Both the position numbers and the translations under genes were made by a program. DNA of 64,000 nucleotides from Arctopsyche grandis. Lineage: Eukaryota; Arthropoda; Insecta; Trichoptera; Hydropsychidae. Under the pieces are notes generated by a model. That model had not been told where the DNA came from, ran no database searches, and was given only the letters and a program-made list of their open reading frames with translations. The stretch spans positions 9,217,001 to 9,281,000 of the forward strand of contig NC_135358.1 in NCBI RefSeq assembly GCF_051622035.1. The letters run 5' to 3'. This document shows positions 11,501-23,120 of the stretch, piece by piece (the first letter of the stretch is position 1; every line of letters starts with the position of its first letter).

Positions 11501-14500
11501 CTATCCGAAAAATTAGAATCGAAAGACAATATTTTCCAAGTCGACCCGGCTGTCACATTTATTCGAAGTTTATTTTCGGGTCATTTATTTGAAATTTAAA
11601 TCAACGCGTTGAGTTTTGTGATAAACAGGCCTCCTGGCGTGGAAAGGTGAAAGAAAAATGACGGCGTCCGTGCCGTATATATGAATATAAAAGTGTGGCG
11701 CGCGCGCCTATGGAGACACACAAAAGACGACGAGAACGCCTCTCAATAGCACCACTCGTCTCCTTATAGCTTCGCACATACATATAAACGTTATTTTTTA
11801 CTTTCTCCATTATAAGGTGGAAAAAGTGTTTCGATCGTGCTGAAAATTCAAACATCACATATCAAGTGATTCGTATCGGATGTCGATTCGCAAATACGTT
11901 TCGGAATGACTTTAGTCGTTGTGAGCGCGATTTTATCTCATTTCGGATTACCAATAAGTGTTGTAAGGTGAAAATTTGACACTGAGAGTGTTTTGATAAA
12001 TTTACGATAAAAAAGAAGGTGAATGTTTATTATTCTTATGTATATATTTTGTCAACATCGTCATCTTTAAAAATCAATACACACTCGCCATTACAGATTT
12101 GCTCCAATGCGACGGGTGTACGTTCAGAAATCAGAAATACAGTAATACATACATATACATATACATATACAATCAGAATATATAGAATATAACAATTAAT
12201 CAGAAATAATAATCATAGTGACATCTATGGATTTCAGATTACTGTGTATAATTTGTATTAATTATACACAGGCAGATTTTTGTGACAACAGGATTAGATT
12301 TTTTAATACCAATTTTCAGGAACCGTTTCAGCAATGATCAGATAAAATTGGCAAACTCTGATAGAGAAACGATCGATTTGGAGTCACAAAACCCCCAAAT
12401 CTAACCAGCAGTGGCGAGGACACGAACCTATGACCTCAGTGATGCTAAATATATACGCTATCACTAAGCCAAACTGCTGGCTATGTAATATCAACATTTA
12501 TGAACAAAATGTAATATCAACATTTATGAGAATCCTTAAAAGGTTTTTGAGTTTTTTTTTTCTATTATGCTGTACACCAGTGTACGCCATGCGGGCTCTT
12601 TTTAGGTATAATTCCATTTTTCCAGTATTATCCTACTGACCTGTTTTTATATATAGATACAGTAAGTAATCAGGGGTTTTAATAACAATAAAATAAATCA
12701 ATAACAATGAAAATATTTTCCTGTTAAATATTGTACATATAGATAAGATCTGTCGTTTCCTTTTTCTCTTTGTCGGGAAAGTTTATATCTACTTTTTTAC
12801 TTAAGCTTATTTTTTATAATTTATTGTTTATATCTCATTCTGTATTTATATAAACATCAGTCCGTCCGTCAGTGATAAACATTATTTCCTGTTTTAAGCT
12901 ATTCGGCTACTTTGAGAGTATTATTTTTAAATAAAATGATCAACCCTGCTGGCAGCTAAATAATGTCTTGCTTAGAGAAAAAACGTATTTAGTTAACAGT
13001 AATTTCATACTAATATCTAATATATAATTTCGAAAGAGACTTTATAAGTATTGTTGGTTGGGAATCTAAAACAAGTCAGTTTCTATGACGATTCGATTGG
13101 TTGAATATTATTTTTTTTCGATTCAAATAAATTTAATAAAAAAAAAAAACCAATGAATATTTACTATTAGATTCGCCATGTTTACGCTGTTTATATTACA
13201 AATACTGAGCGAAGCCGGGTAAAACAACTAGTGTACTATAAGTATTCTTTGCAGTTATTTATTTTCAAAAGATGTGAGAACAATATCAATTTCTTGGTTG
13301 GTATTCGTCCTTTATTAGTAGAAAGAAAAAAATCATGCCCAAAATATAATTTACGCCCAAAAAGAGTACCCAAAAAGAGTGTGTGACGTACACTGCTGTA
13401 CACTGACATTTAAATAAGATAATTATACATATGAATATTATCTAATAATAAAAATTGGAAAATGAAGACTGATCGCTAAATCAGAAACTATTGGAATAGA
13501 CCTAAAATAAACAATAAATAGCATTTAAAAATAAATATTGGCTCTTGCATACAGCTTATTCATACGCCGAAGCCTTTTTGGCGCGAACAAGTAATCGAGT
13601 GATCAATGATCGACAAACACCAATCACCTAATATCTACGTTATAATAGTTTATTTGACAGTAAACAAGAAATAAATAAAAATTTACCAATATGCTTGAAA
13701 TATTATATAATATGCAAACAGGAACAAAGCTGTCTCACATTTATGTAGAGGTAGGTATGAGAACATGATATGTTCTATCCAATTAGTTTCTGTTTAATTT
13801 TCTGAAAAATACCACGTTTATCATATTCACCAAACCATTGTTATTTCCTTTGTTCTATCCTTCAAAGGAAATCCATTGAATTTATCCAGTTATCTTATTA
13901 AGAGTGCTGGACACCAGCGCCTTGTGCATACAAACGTATTACATTTCTCCCTTCCTCAATTATGGCTCTAGATAAATTATTTTTTAATATGCTATGGATA
14001 TCCACCATAGGCGTGTTTCTATATTTTTATTTTTTTGATTAGTTATTTTTTATAGAAGCTAGGAGCCACCAAACATTTATAACATCGCCTCGTATTTACA
14101 CTCACGAAAAGAGTCCAGCGTGCTAATTTAAAGGTTGATTTTTAAAAAAATACGAAAACACGAGCATAGAAAATATCATTCTCATACTGATGATGAAATT
14201 TTTTTTAAATTGGTCCAGTTTCGGTTGAGAAAACTGGAGAATATGAAACCTCGACTTTGTCGCATTCACTCAATATATATGTATATCGAAGAAAGGAACG
14301 GCAACAAAATTAAGGTTTCGGGTATCCAGCCTTCTTAAGACACGTATAAGTAATAACAAAATATTTATCATATTGAGTCATCAGACGATGTGTGTGGATT
14401 GTTTTAATTTATGTATGTGTATTTTTACAATTCTGTAGATGTATTTTAGAACGTTCGGTTTTTTCAATAAATGAAAACTTCTTCCTTCCACTTCCTGTCT

Positions 14501-17500
14501 CTACAGATTCAAAAGGTAAAAAAAGCTCGTCGAAAGTTTTCAATCACACTAATGGGGATCTTTTTGTGATGATGCCTCACCCTCAAAGTTTCCGTGGCGC
14601 GCGGTGCACTTTTTCAATTTCACTAAAATATATATTTTATCCATGAACGCAATCTGCACTCTCAGTTCATATTTAATATTTTCACTATAAAATTTCGATA
14701 AAAATTCGGTTCTTTTCATTGTGTAGGGCCTTTTAAAAGGCGAGCCGTTAACGGATCGCAGCACGACGTCGGTCCATTTTCATTTCATCTTGGATAACAA
14801 AAGTCGTGGGAACAATTCGAATTCTATCCTCTTTCCTTTAATATTATTTAAGGCCATGGAGGTTTTTCTGTGTGATTTCCTTTATGTTTTCAATATGTGT
14901 TGGTGGTAAAAGAACTTTTCAAGCAAAAGTCGCTTTCAGGATTACTGTATGTGTGTGAGAGAGTTCCACTGCTCCAACCATTGTTAGAATCCAATTAATT
15001 ACTACACACACATAGATCAGACGATGTTTCTTCTTAATGATGTCTTCGCAAAGCATTAGTTTTTAATGAAGTTGTCTTCGTATTTTCTACACTTACAAAA
15101 TATAATTTAAAAAAATGGTATCGAGAAAGTTATTTACTGTTCGTAATTAACTAGCGTCACTTTTCCTACTAGACATCGCACTGCTACTGAATAGAAATTT
15201 TATTTAAAAAATGTAGATACTTCATAATATATATTACGGTTCCTAGAAGAAGATCGCACAACGCCCTTGTTAAATGTCGAATATTCGAATAATATTGACA
15301 TTTCATGGATTTATACGATATTGAATGTTGTGCAAACATATCCTGAACAAATATACTCAACCCTACTGTATAGCCTAATGAGAGACAATCTTAAATAAGG
15401 GACGATCCTAAATAATATTGTACCTGCCGTGATATTATGACAGTCTCGAACAGATGGTTTATTTATCATCATTTATATGTACATATGTACATACATTTAA
15501 TACAACAATTTAATCAATTCACTTTTTATTTGGTTAAACTTCACACTAGCTACGTAAATATGTACATATATACAAAACGATCCAAACTACATATGTATAA
15601 TATATTTAAAGAGCAAATTGTAAATTTTGAACCAAAAACATATTGTCTTATATTTCAGATATGAATATTGATGATGCATACATTTTAAATTTTTATTTTC
15701 TTATAAATAGTAACACCATCGATCCGTGATGCATTACCCTCACCTGTGCATGTCCAAGAAGGGGAAGACGCACTGGTTACCTGTGTTATTCGCAATGGAG
15801 ATGGACGAGCAGTTCTCTGGAAACGAAGAATGGAAAACGGACAAAACAAAATCCTCACTGCAGGAGATATCCGTACAGCAGCCGACACCAGATATTCAGT
15901 GCTACACGAAACAGGTAATTAATCAATAGTAATACTTTTGAATTCTCTTATGAACACTTTGAGAAAAAGATTACATATTCTTAAAAAAATTATACAATCA
16001 TATTTTTATATCAGCTCCACACCAAAGTGAAAAAGTTCATTCTGCCGGAGATGTCTGGGTACTCGTCATAAGAAAAGTTAAGCCATCTGATAGCGGAATG
16101 TACATTTGTGAAGTCAATAGTGATCCGGTTGTTAGAAGTTTCCATGCACTCAGTGGTAAGTTCTATGAAATTTAATGTAATGCCTAATTTATTAAGAGGG
16201 GTAAAGAATTTTTTTTTAAATCACAGTCAATGAAAAGAATGTATCTCTCTACATCAAAAATGAGAAAAATAAGATGCGATTTAATAGAAGTCTTTAAAAT
16301 AATAAACAATCATTATAAATGTCTTATGGCTAACCTCTCGCCTTCAATGGAAACGCTCATTTGAGAGGTCACACTGTAGAATTCTAAAACGATAAATCTA
16401 AAGAGAAAATTAAAGAGATATTTTTAAATAAAGGGGATACAGTTTGAAAATTAGCATCTAGTGACCCAATCAATTAACATCTAGTGACCTAAAATCCCAA
16501 AAAGCTAATGTCCTATAACAAGTCATTAAAAGGTTTTTTGTATTTCTTATTTTGTTATTATACATATATGTATGTATGTATATGCTTATATTTTTACATG
16601 TTTCTTGTGTAAATAAAGTAAAATTATACTTACATGCCGTCTATATATAAAATAAACAAATTATTATTATCATCTTGTTCTTAATTCAGATTAATTAATT
16701 ATAAAATTTATTACAGTTTTACCACGTGGTTTAGTTCCTCCGGAAAATACAACGGATTCTTATTCACAAACGTTTTTCAACGATCCGTTCTCAGGAAGAG
16801 TCCACAATTATACAGACTGCTGTGTAAATAGTAATGTGTCACAGTCGTGCCTTGGTTTTTGTAATATTCAAAATATACTTGACGGTAACACCGGACAAGA
16901 TCCAGAGTATTGTGAACAAGACTTTCCTATAATTGTCAGGTTAGTTGAAACTTATTCCTTGAATTTCAATTTGATTTATCATATGCATACATTGTATATA
17001 TGTAATATGTACTGTTGTTGAAATTAGATGTATGGCAGATGGACGGGATCATGTGCCGTGTTGTATTCAAGAAAGAGTGCCAGACATTTGTCAAGATGTC
17101 TGCAGAGGCGAATACACCATCATAACGGATAATATTAAAACACATTTTTCATGTTCAGCTTATACTGAACAAACTCTAGCTTGCATCGTAGAAGGCATCG
17201 GTAATTTACACTTATTTATCATTTTAATATACAAAATTTGTTTGAATATGTAATAATAAAAGTTCACTAGATACAATAATCTTTTAAATTTAAACAGAAC
17301 TTCTACCTAGTCCTCCGGAAGATGTTGAAGTAGAAGCTTTGTCACAAAAGTCATTCAAGATATCGTGGTCTCCGCCAACAGCCAATCATCCTACAGTCAC
17401 AAATTATCGTATAGTTTTAAAAGCTTTAAGATCTTTCGATGCTCATTTGATAGATTCAAGTGAAAGCTCAACACCTAAACAGAAAACAGTCAATCGAGAA

Positions 17501-20500
17501 GAATTGGTTTCACCCGATCAAAATTCTACTGTTTTGAACGATCTCTCACCATTTACAATGTACGAAATTACCGTTGCAGCAGTTAATAAACATGGCTCGA
17601 GCTTGCCAAGCTATGCTCTGAGGTAAATCTCTAAATCTAAGTAATGTAATATATAAAATACACAATTTTAATACATTCTCTCCATAATCGTTTTAGGGCT
17701 TTGACATTGAATTCAGCAAAAACTGAACCTAGCAAAGTTGTTGATGCTCCAGCTCTGCCAAATATCACAAAATGTTGCATAGAAAAAGGAATAACACATT
17801 CAAAATGTGTCAACAAACTTTGTGATCCAAAAGCTGCTGGTGATATAACGGTATATATAACCTTCACTTATGAAAAACATAGTCAACATACAAAATTTAA
17901 TTTAAATAACATATTTTTAGATGACTGATCTCATGATTTGTGCACCTTGGGCAGCGGATACGTTCACTTGCTTGAGTAATGGGATAGACCATACTGCGTG
18001 TTGTAAAAATCGAGGTCTACCTGATGTGTGCCAATCTTTTTGCTCAGGAAATATTTCAACTATTGATTTCAACCATTTCAAGTAATTATTATATATGAAT
18101 TCTAAATAATCAGATCAATAATATACTCCTAAGATATGCAATTGGTCTTCATATCTAAAAAGCATAGCATACCTGTTAATCAGAATACCTTGTAATTGAG
18201 TTGTATAATTTTTTTTATTTAATTAAATATTTCAGATGCATTCGGTATATGTCCGAGTATTCAAATTGTCTTTTACAAGGCTATGGAGTAATACCTGGAC
18301 CCCCAACTAGGGTTCATGTCACAAATATTGCAACAGACTATGCAATTGTACATTGGGCATCACCGCGTATTCTCGGAGATACCGTGCAACACTACAATGT
18401 TCACTATCGAAGATTTACAACTGATGATAACGATTATGCCTTCGTTGAAAAGGTTAAATATTAGTTAATAATATAAATAAAATTTAACTAATACAATATT
18501 AACGTTATGAATATTGATATTTCAGGTGTATTCACCCTATATTTTAGAAGATTTAGACTCTAATGTAGACTACGAAGTTTTCATTGTTGCGGTAAATAAT
18601 CACGGCATAGGAGAACCTTCAACTAGGCTCATATTTAAAACTCAAAGCAAAGTAAGTGATATCTTAATATTATAAATGTGATAAACTTTTGGCCTCCATT
18701 AACAAGCTATGAATTTTAAATTTAATTTCAAAACATATCAATTCCTTTCTAAAATCACCTATTGAAGTGTCTAGTATTTCCATTATAAGTAGTCAAAGGA
18801 ACTTAAAATTGAAAGATTGTTTACTGGAGAATAATCATTAAGAGAATCATTTTTTTTATTCAGTCTGAATGATTTTTTCAACTTTTTAGATACTATTCAA
18901 TTAATTAAGTTTTGTGGAAGTTGCGCCATTGTGCTCTGAAGACACGATATGTGTTGCTTTATAAATCATTTATGTTTTTATCTCAATATTTACAGATAGT
19001 AGAAGAAGAAATCGAAAAAGCTCTTTCATATAATGTAACAGAATGCTGTGAATCTGTATCTGTATCAAGCGTTTGTATGCCGCTGTGTTCCTACGATGCC
19101 AGTATGATTGATCTGAAGCTTTTAGCTGGAATTTGCAGTGGTGAATTCCACAAACTTATAAGATGTGGTGCTGGAGGTAATGTGTATAAAATATTATTTT
19201 TGATATATATTGAAATTGAATTATTTTTAAAATTAATAATTTTATTATAGGACGAAACCATGGAAGTTGTTGTGCCCGGCGAGGTGTTGCATCAGCTTGT
19301 CAATCTATTTGCACTGGTGTGATTGCAGATTCATTGCACAATACAGCGAAAAATTGTATTCCATTCATTGGAAACATTGTACAATGCTTCGAAGAAGGTA
19401 TGCACATTACATATCATTAAATGCAATGTTTCTACATCTAATCATTGTAATATGTAATTTGTTTTATTTGTATGGTTTTACAGGTACTGGTTTGCTACCT
19501 GGTCCAATAGAAGAACTTCATGCTACGAAAGTGACAGGCAACAGCATCGACATTCAATGGTTGGCTCCGTCGGACACAACAAATATTACGGGTTATATAG
19601 TTTATTACCAAAAAGTTGACAACACTAGTGCTTACGAAACGCCTCTTAAATTGAGAAATGTATGATAATTTCTGATAAATTTAAAATTTAATAGAAGTCC
19701 AAGTGATGTATTAAATAACATTGTTGTTTTAGCTTATTAATACAACTGATACATCTGTTACAATTACAAATTTGGAAAATGGTGGATTGTATAACATATT
19801 TGTAGTCACGCATAATGAACACGGAACGTCATTACCATCTAGTATACTCATGATAAATTGTTCTGGAGGTAATCAATTTTCAATTAACCTTATCATATTG
19901 TGTTTGCAATTTCTTGCAGTATTAATTTTTTATCATATTCGACTTTGTATAACATACTAATAAATGTTAATTATTCGTAGAATCCAGTACCAAAATTGTG
20001 AACAGTGTTCCTTCTCCACCTCATGCTTTAGCCGTGTCTGGCCATTCAGCTACTTGGGTAACAATCAGTTGGCAACCACCAGAATTTAGCCACCCTCAAG
20101 AAATTATATCTTATGAGTATGTTCAAATATATATATTGAATAGATATATTTCAAATATAACACACTTTCTATATGTTAACATTTTCATTTTGTTATCAAG
20201 AATACACCATAAATCAACCGGAGAAGATAGTTTTAGCATACTTGAAAGTTCTGTAACTAGTCATACATTCTATAATTTGACTCCAAATACACAATACATA
20301 ATTTATGTAACAGCAAATTCAACACACGGTAAGAGCATGCCTTCAGAAACTCTCATCGCATGGACTGATCCGGCATATCCAGCATTTGTAGAGGTACTTA
20401 ATGGGTTCAAATTCAACATCACCATCGTCATAAAAGCTTAAATGATACTCAAATACTCAACTACATTTTGTAAATTTTAGCCACCTACCGTTCACCCAAT

Positions 20501-22753
20501 AAATCTAGTAATGGAAGGTTCTAGTATGAGCATATTGTGTATAGCTATGGGTACACCAACTCCGACAATTTCCTTGTACATATCAGGTATTATACATACA
20601 AACACATAATATTCTAATGTAAACAATGATGCAGTGTTTTATTAAATACTATATTTATAGGTCGACTTGTACGACAAGATACTGCAAGACACATGGTGAC
20701 TGTGATACATAATGTAACAAGGGATATGGACCAAATATCATGCTACGCAGATAACGGCTACGGAGCCCCAATGCAAGCTTCAAGAAAAATCACTATTTCG
20801 CGTAAGGCAATAGTCATTTATGTGAATATATCGAGTTAAATAATAGCGCTGAAATTAATAAAAAATATATTTAGACGTTCCTGCAATACAAGCAAGTGGA
20901 ATTACAATGGCGGCCAAAGGAGACTCGGTGTCACTTGAATGTAGAGTTTCAGCTCAACCCCGACCACAACTGGCCTTTTGGAAAGATCCTCAAGGACGTG
21001 TTCCCGTTATACAAGGACCTAAATATGATATTAAAATACTTCCAGATAATGATGTATAAATTTTGTGTTTATTTTTTATATAAATTCAATGTGCAATGTA
21101 ATAAATCTCACATTTTTGTCAATATAAAGGAAGAGGACAAATTCACCATGAGGTTGACAATCAATCAAATATCTGAAACAGACGAAGGTGATTATTACTG
21201 TCACGCTGAAAACGCATTTGGATCAGCCGTTCAACCAGTTTCAGTGCGAATACGCAATGTACCGGCTTCGCATAATATAACACAGTGTTGTATGGATCAA
21301 AATGTGAGCTCATCCTGTATGGACGCCTGCAGTTTTTACTTGGATATTGACGCTGTTATTGACAAGCCTGAGTGCATCGCTGATTTTGATAAACTGATGA
21401 AATGTGCTGCCGATGGATCAGGTAATGCTGTCACAAGTACACATATGGTTTTGATTTCGATATGTATTATTAATGTGTCATTGTCGATGTTTAGATCATC
21501 GCAGCTGTTGTGTTGCATGGGGTGTACCACGACGTTGTTTGGATTGGTGCCGTGGAGAACCATTGCCGACAGCACGTCTCTGTGTACTTTCACACACGAG
21601 GCAAATAGTCGGTTGCTTCCATGAAGGACGAGATAAATTGCCGGGACCACCGCAGAATATCAAAATTGTGGCATTGGATTCACACTCTGTCAAAATAAGG
21701 TTAATATTTTCTACTATATTATATATTAGCAGCTATCATAAAGTAGGTTTTTTTTGGAGTAATAATATTAGTTACTTATAAAAATAATTGCAATGGACTA
21801 TTCGATTCGTTGAGATCATATTTTTGTTTTCTCTTATTAATTTATAATACCTGAATACTTAATACTACTTCATTACATTTAAAAACTTAATGTGTTATAG
21901 CTGGGAGCCACCGATAAAGAATCCTCATACTGTTGACATTTACCGAGTATTTTGGCGGCCAATTGGACTCAAAATTCCAGAGAAAATAGACACTTTAGAA
22001 ACAGAACTAACGATTTCATCTTTGAAAGATGGTGTAACATATGAATGTGTCGTCAAAGCCGGAAATCATTTAGGTTACTATTAAAAAAACGCTATGTATG
22101 TAGAAGAAATTGTGCATTTTCCCCGATTGTGATGAAATTGTCGTATGATTACAGGAACGTCTACTTTAACAGAGCCTTTGCAGTTTACGATGAATGATAA
22201 ATATATAACTCATCAACTGTCACCGATTGACGATGAGTCTTCTCACACGGGTGTCACTATCGGAATAGCATTGGCATGTCTAATTGTTGCCGGTATTGTT
22301 GTAGTAGCCGTATGGCTTGTAAAATACAAGAAGGTACATTTGCAAAATTATAAAGTCTCCTTATTTCCGCCATTTGCATATCTTTTTGATAAATGTTTGT
22401 CTTCGAAGATTCTTGGCTTGAAGTCACAGGGTGGAGTGGCATTTGAAAATCCGAGTTATTTGAGGGAAATGAATTCTGACACGACTGGAAATGTGAGTAT
22501 TGTTTTGCATAACATTTTTTGTTTTAATATTCCATATTAAAGTTAAGACTTAATTAAAATATGTTAATTGCAGCATCAGAATCCATCAGATGCCACTGTA
22601 AATAATTCAAGGAGTATGGGTGTGGCGTCCGTGTCTGCAGGAACGGGCTGGCGTCCAGAGGCTTTGCAATTTCCACAGGAAGTTAATCCAACGCTGTACG
22701 AAGAGCTGAAATTAGGACAAGATGGAGCAGGATTCAAAAGACTAAAGCCATAG
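5480..22753 (+). CDS. Ig/FN3/DB-domain type I membrane receptor (25 exons)
   Basis: Predicted 1428-residue cell-surface protein with the domain mix of the C. elegans IGDB family. Coding exons: 5480-5555, 15711-15914, 16015-16155, 16717-16939, 17028-17200, 17298-17622, 17697-17850, 17921-18081, 18236-18452, 18526-18651, 18996-19176, 19251-19397, 19484-19659, 19733-19868, 19981-20116, 20201-20393, 20481-20586, 20661-20801, 20875-21053, 21130-21421, 21495-21699, 21901-22073, 22155-22333, 22430-22492, 22574-22753. All are bounded by AG/GT and agree in phase. Order: signal peptide (1-25), Ig (26-140), DB (about 170-275), FN3, DB (about 395-500), FN3, DB (about 610-710), two FN3 (712-920), Ig (924-1005), Ig (1006-1105), DB (about 1110-1212), FN3, membrane helix (about 1320-1345, GVTIGIALACLIVAGIVVVA), short tail containing ENPSY. 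Each DB module has 12 cysteines including two CC pairs. The start is the only ATG before a hydrophobic leader. An acceptor at 5466 implies upstream non-coding exon(s). Ligand and role are unknown; adhesion or signalling is inferred from architecture. Confidence 0.93.
6505..6790 (+). repeat. Degenerate tandem repeat, about 110-120 bp period
   Basis: Three successive blocks share TTTAATTACTCCTGATAAC-, CCTTTRGA- and TAACCATTTTAA/ATTAATTCAAA-like sequence in the same order. Divergence is high. Intron 1 of the receptor gene. Confidence 0.4.
7271..7591 (+). pseudogene. piggyBac-like transposase fragment, 5' part
   Basis: An open frame from 7271 reads like the start of the DDE_Tnp_1_7 domain: DQEFYNLVIEQSNLYA, then the hallmark WKDITVDEFKIWLGLLLHMG and FSQFMSSDRF. 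At 7540 the frame stops, but the family's next motif continues one frame over as ALHFNNNEEDDTRE (7550-7591). A frameshift therefore broke the gene before or after the LINE inserted. The catalytic aspartates lie in the missing portion, so the fragment is dead. It sits in intron 1 of the receptor gene. Confidence 0.8.
7580..8978. repeat. 12 bp target-site duplication flanking the Jockey insertion
   Basis: ATACTCGCGAAA occurs at 7580-7591 and again at 8967-8978, directly after the A-rich tail. The first copy lies in the piggyBac reading frame (DTRE). The second is followed by AATAATGAATAAATA, a degraded continuation of that frame. The leading A may belong to the poly(A) tail, so the duplication is 11 or 12 bp. 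Confidence 0.85.
7592..8966 (+). mobile_element. 5'-truncated Jockey-clade LINE, 3' part of reverse transcriptase
   Basis: The open frame 7592-8700 encodes the C-terminal two thirds of a reverse transcriptase: EQFGFRTGHSTTQQL, LDIEKAFDTVWHDGL (motif A), AGVPQGSLLGPLLF, YADDT (catalytic motif C), then the thumb and WxP-like end. No stop interrupts it. The N-terminal endonuclease and ORF1 are absent. The 3' UTR (8701-8950) ends in GCATTTAAAAATC plus an A run. The element is flanked by ATACTCGCGAAA at 7580-7591 and 8967-8978, a 12 bp target-site duplication inside piggyBac coding sequence. The intact frame and clean duplication indicate a fairly recent insertion. Related 3'-end relics occur elsewhere in this window. 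Confidence 0.9.
10420..10680 (+). pseudogene. RTE-like LINE relic (C-terminal end)
   Basis: Translation around 10518-10655 gives the late reverse transcriptase signature R-L-K-stop-QWGGHVARR, followed by PRECES and RPHGRWVAEF. These match the KxWxGHVARR...RPxxRW pattern that closes RTE-type endonuclease/RT proteins. In-frame stops and frameshifts show it is dead. It lies in intron 1 of the receptor gene. Confidence 0.65.
10917..11376 (+). repeat. About 103 bp direct duplication, copies 357 bp apart
   Basis: GTCGTCCAGTTTAAATCAAA through ATTTTCTATTGAAACATG (10917-11019) is repeated as GTCGTCCAGTTCAAATCAAA through TCTCTATTGAAACATG (11274-11375) with only a few differences. No TIR, LTR ends or ORF were recognised. 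It lies in intron 1 of the receptor. Confidence 0.8.
11640..12020 (+). promoter_or_regulatory. Possible promoter-like island in intron 1 of the receptor gene
   Basis: The stretch is GC-richer than its surroundings, with CGCGCGCG, a TATAAAA at about 11687 and GTGTGGCGCGCGCGCC downstream. No long ORF is apparent. It could drive an alternative transcript of the receptor or a non-coding RNA, but nothing here proves a start site. Confidence 0.25.
12305..12490 (-). mobile_element. tRNA-derived SINE, tail missing
   Basis: Minus-strand copy: head around 12490-12415 ending in the degenerate B-box AGGTTCGTGTCC, then GGAGTCACAAA (plus strand) and AGGAACCGTTTCAGCAATGA in body order. It lies in intron 1 of the receptor gene. 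Confidence 0.7.
12500..12580 (+). mobile_element. Jockey LINE 3' UTR relic
   Basis: AACATTTATGAGAATCCTTA, AAGGTTTTTGAG and CTATTATGCTG align in order with the 3' UTR of the Jockey element at 8750-8812. The relic abuts a SINE on its left. Confidence 0.55.
13016..13231 (+). mobile_element. Non-autonomous Helitron, 216 bp
   Basis: Begins TCTAATATATAATTTCGAAA and ends GCGAAGCCGGGTAAAACAAC then CTAG, with A before and T after, the host site expected for a Helitron. A sister copy at 46254 shares both ends and TTGAATATTATTTTTTTTCG internally. There are no terminal inverted repeats and no ORF. Confidence 0.72.
13455..13535 (+). mobile_element. Jockey LINE 3'-terminal relic
   Basis: GGAAAATGAAGACTGATC, AATCAGAAACTATTGGAATA and AGCATTTAAAAATA follow the order of the Jockey 3' terminus (8865-8958), with many substitutions. 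Together with 12500-12580 it may be the two ends of one decayed copy interrupted by a Helitron at 13016. Confidence 0.5.
13536..13587 (+). repeat. 52 bp dispersed repeat (partner at 32055-32106)
   Basis: CATACGCCGAAGCCTTTTTG then GCGCGAA here corresponds to CATACGTCGAGGCTTTTTTG then GCGCGAA at 32055-32106, with about 80 percent identity over 52 bp. The parent element is unknown. Confidence 0.55.
22334..22429 (+). other. 96-nt in-frame intron or optional exon segment in the receptor tail
   Basis: The segment begins GTACAT after AAG and ends TCACAG before GGT, so it reads as an intron just after the membrane helix. It is 96 nt long, has no stop in frame, and would add 32 residues if kept. The cytoplasmic tail could therefore exist in two lengths. 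The downstream segment (VAFENPSYLRE) is the same either way. Confidence 0.55.
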
Positions 22754-23120
22754 CTTACATCCAACCACCGAATCACTGTATTTTAAATAACATATCTGGA
22801 TCTCACAACAATTTAATGAAAGCACTTAGACTCTGCTTGTATTTAGCCGTAGATTCATATATGAATTGCGGATAAATACGCATTATAAATGATCGATAAG
22901 GTATTTTTACAGGCGTAAGATTATTCGATGCAAGAAAAATGGAAAAAAAAGTATTCAGAAGCAGATTTGTGAATAATGCAAATCACATTTTCAATTGTGA
23001 ATTAGTGTGTGGGTGTTAAGGATAGTAGAATTGATATTATTTTTTCAAAGAGACGAATAATTGTTGCTTTAGTTTAGTGTAAATAAAAAAAATAAACAAT
23101 CACAAGATAAGTGTGCAAAT
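22754..23120 (+). terminator. 3' UTR and poly(A) signal of the receptor gene
   Basis: After the TAG stop there is about 330 bp of AT-rich sequence leading to two adjacent AATAAA hexamers at 23082 and 23091. A GT-containing stretch near 23110 follows and suits a cleavage element. Further AATAAA words downstream (for example around 23230 and 23610) could give longer 3' UTRs. Confidence 0.6.

Larger units (their letters stand above)
5556..15710 (+). other. 10.2 kb first intron of the receptor gene
   Basis: Starts GTAAGA and ends AAATAG. Contents: hAT-like CAGTGTCACGCTAATCGG (about 5700), a degenerate repeat (6.5-6.8 kb), piggyBac plus Jockey (7.3-9.0 kb), an RTE relic (10.4-10.7 kb), a 103 bp duplication, a promoter-like island (11.6-12.0 kb), a SINE, Jockey tails and a Helitron. 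Nothing codes between 13.6 and 15.7 kb. Intronic enhancers are plausible at this size but cannot be identified from one sequence. Confidence 0.75.
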
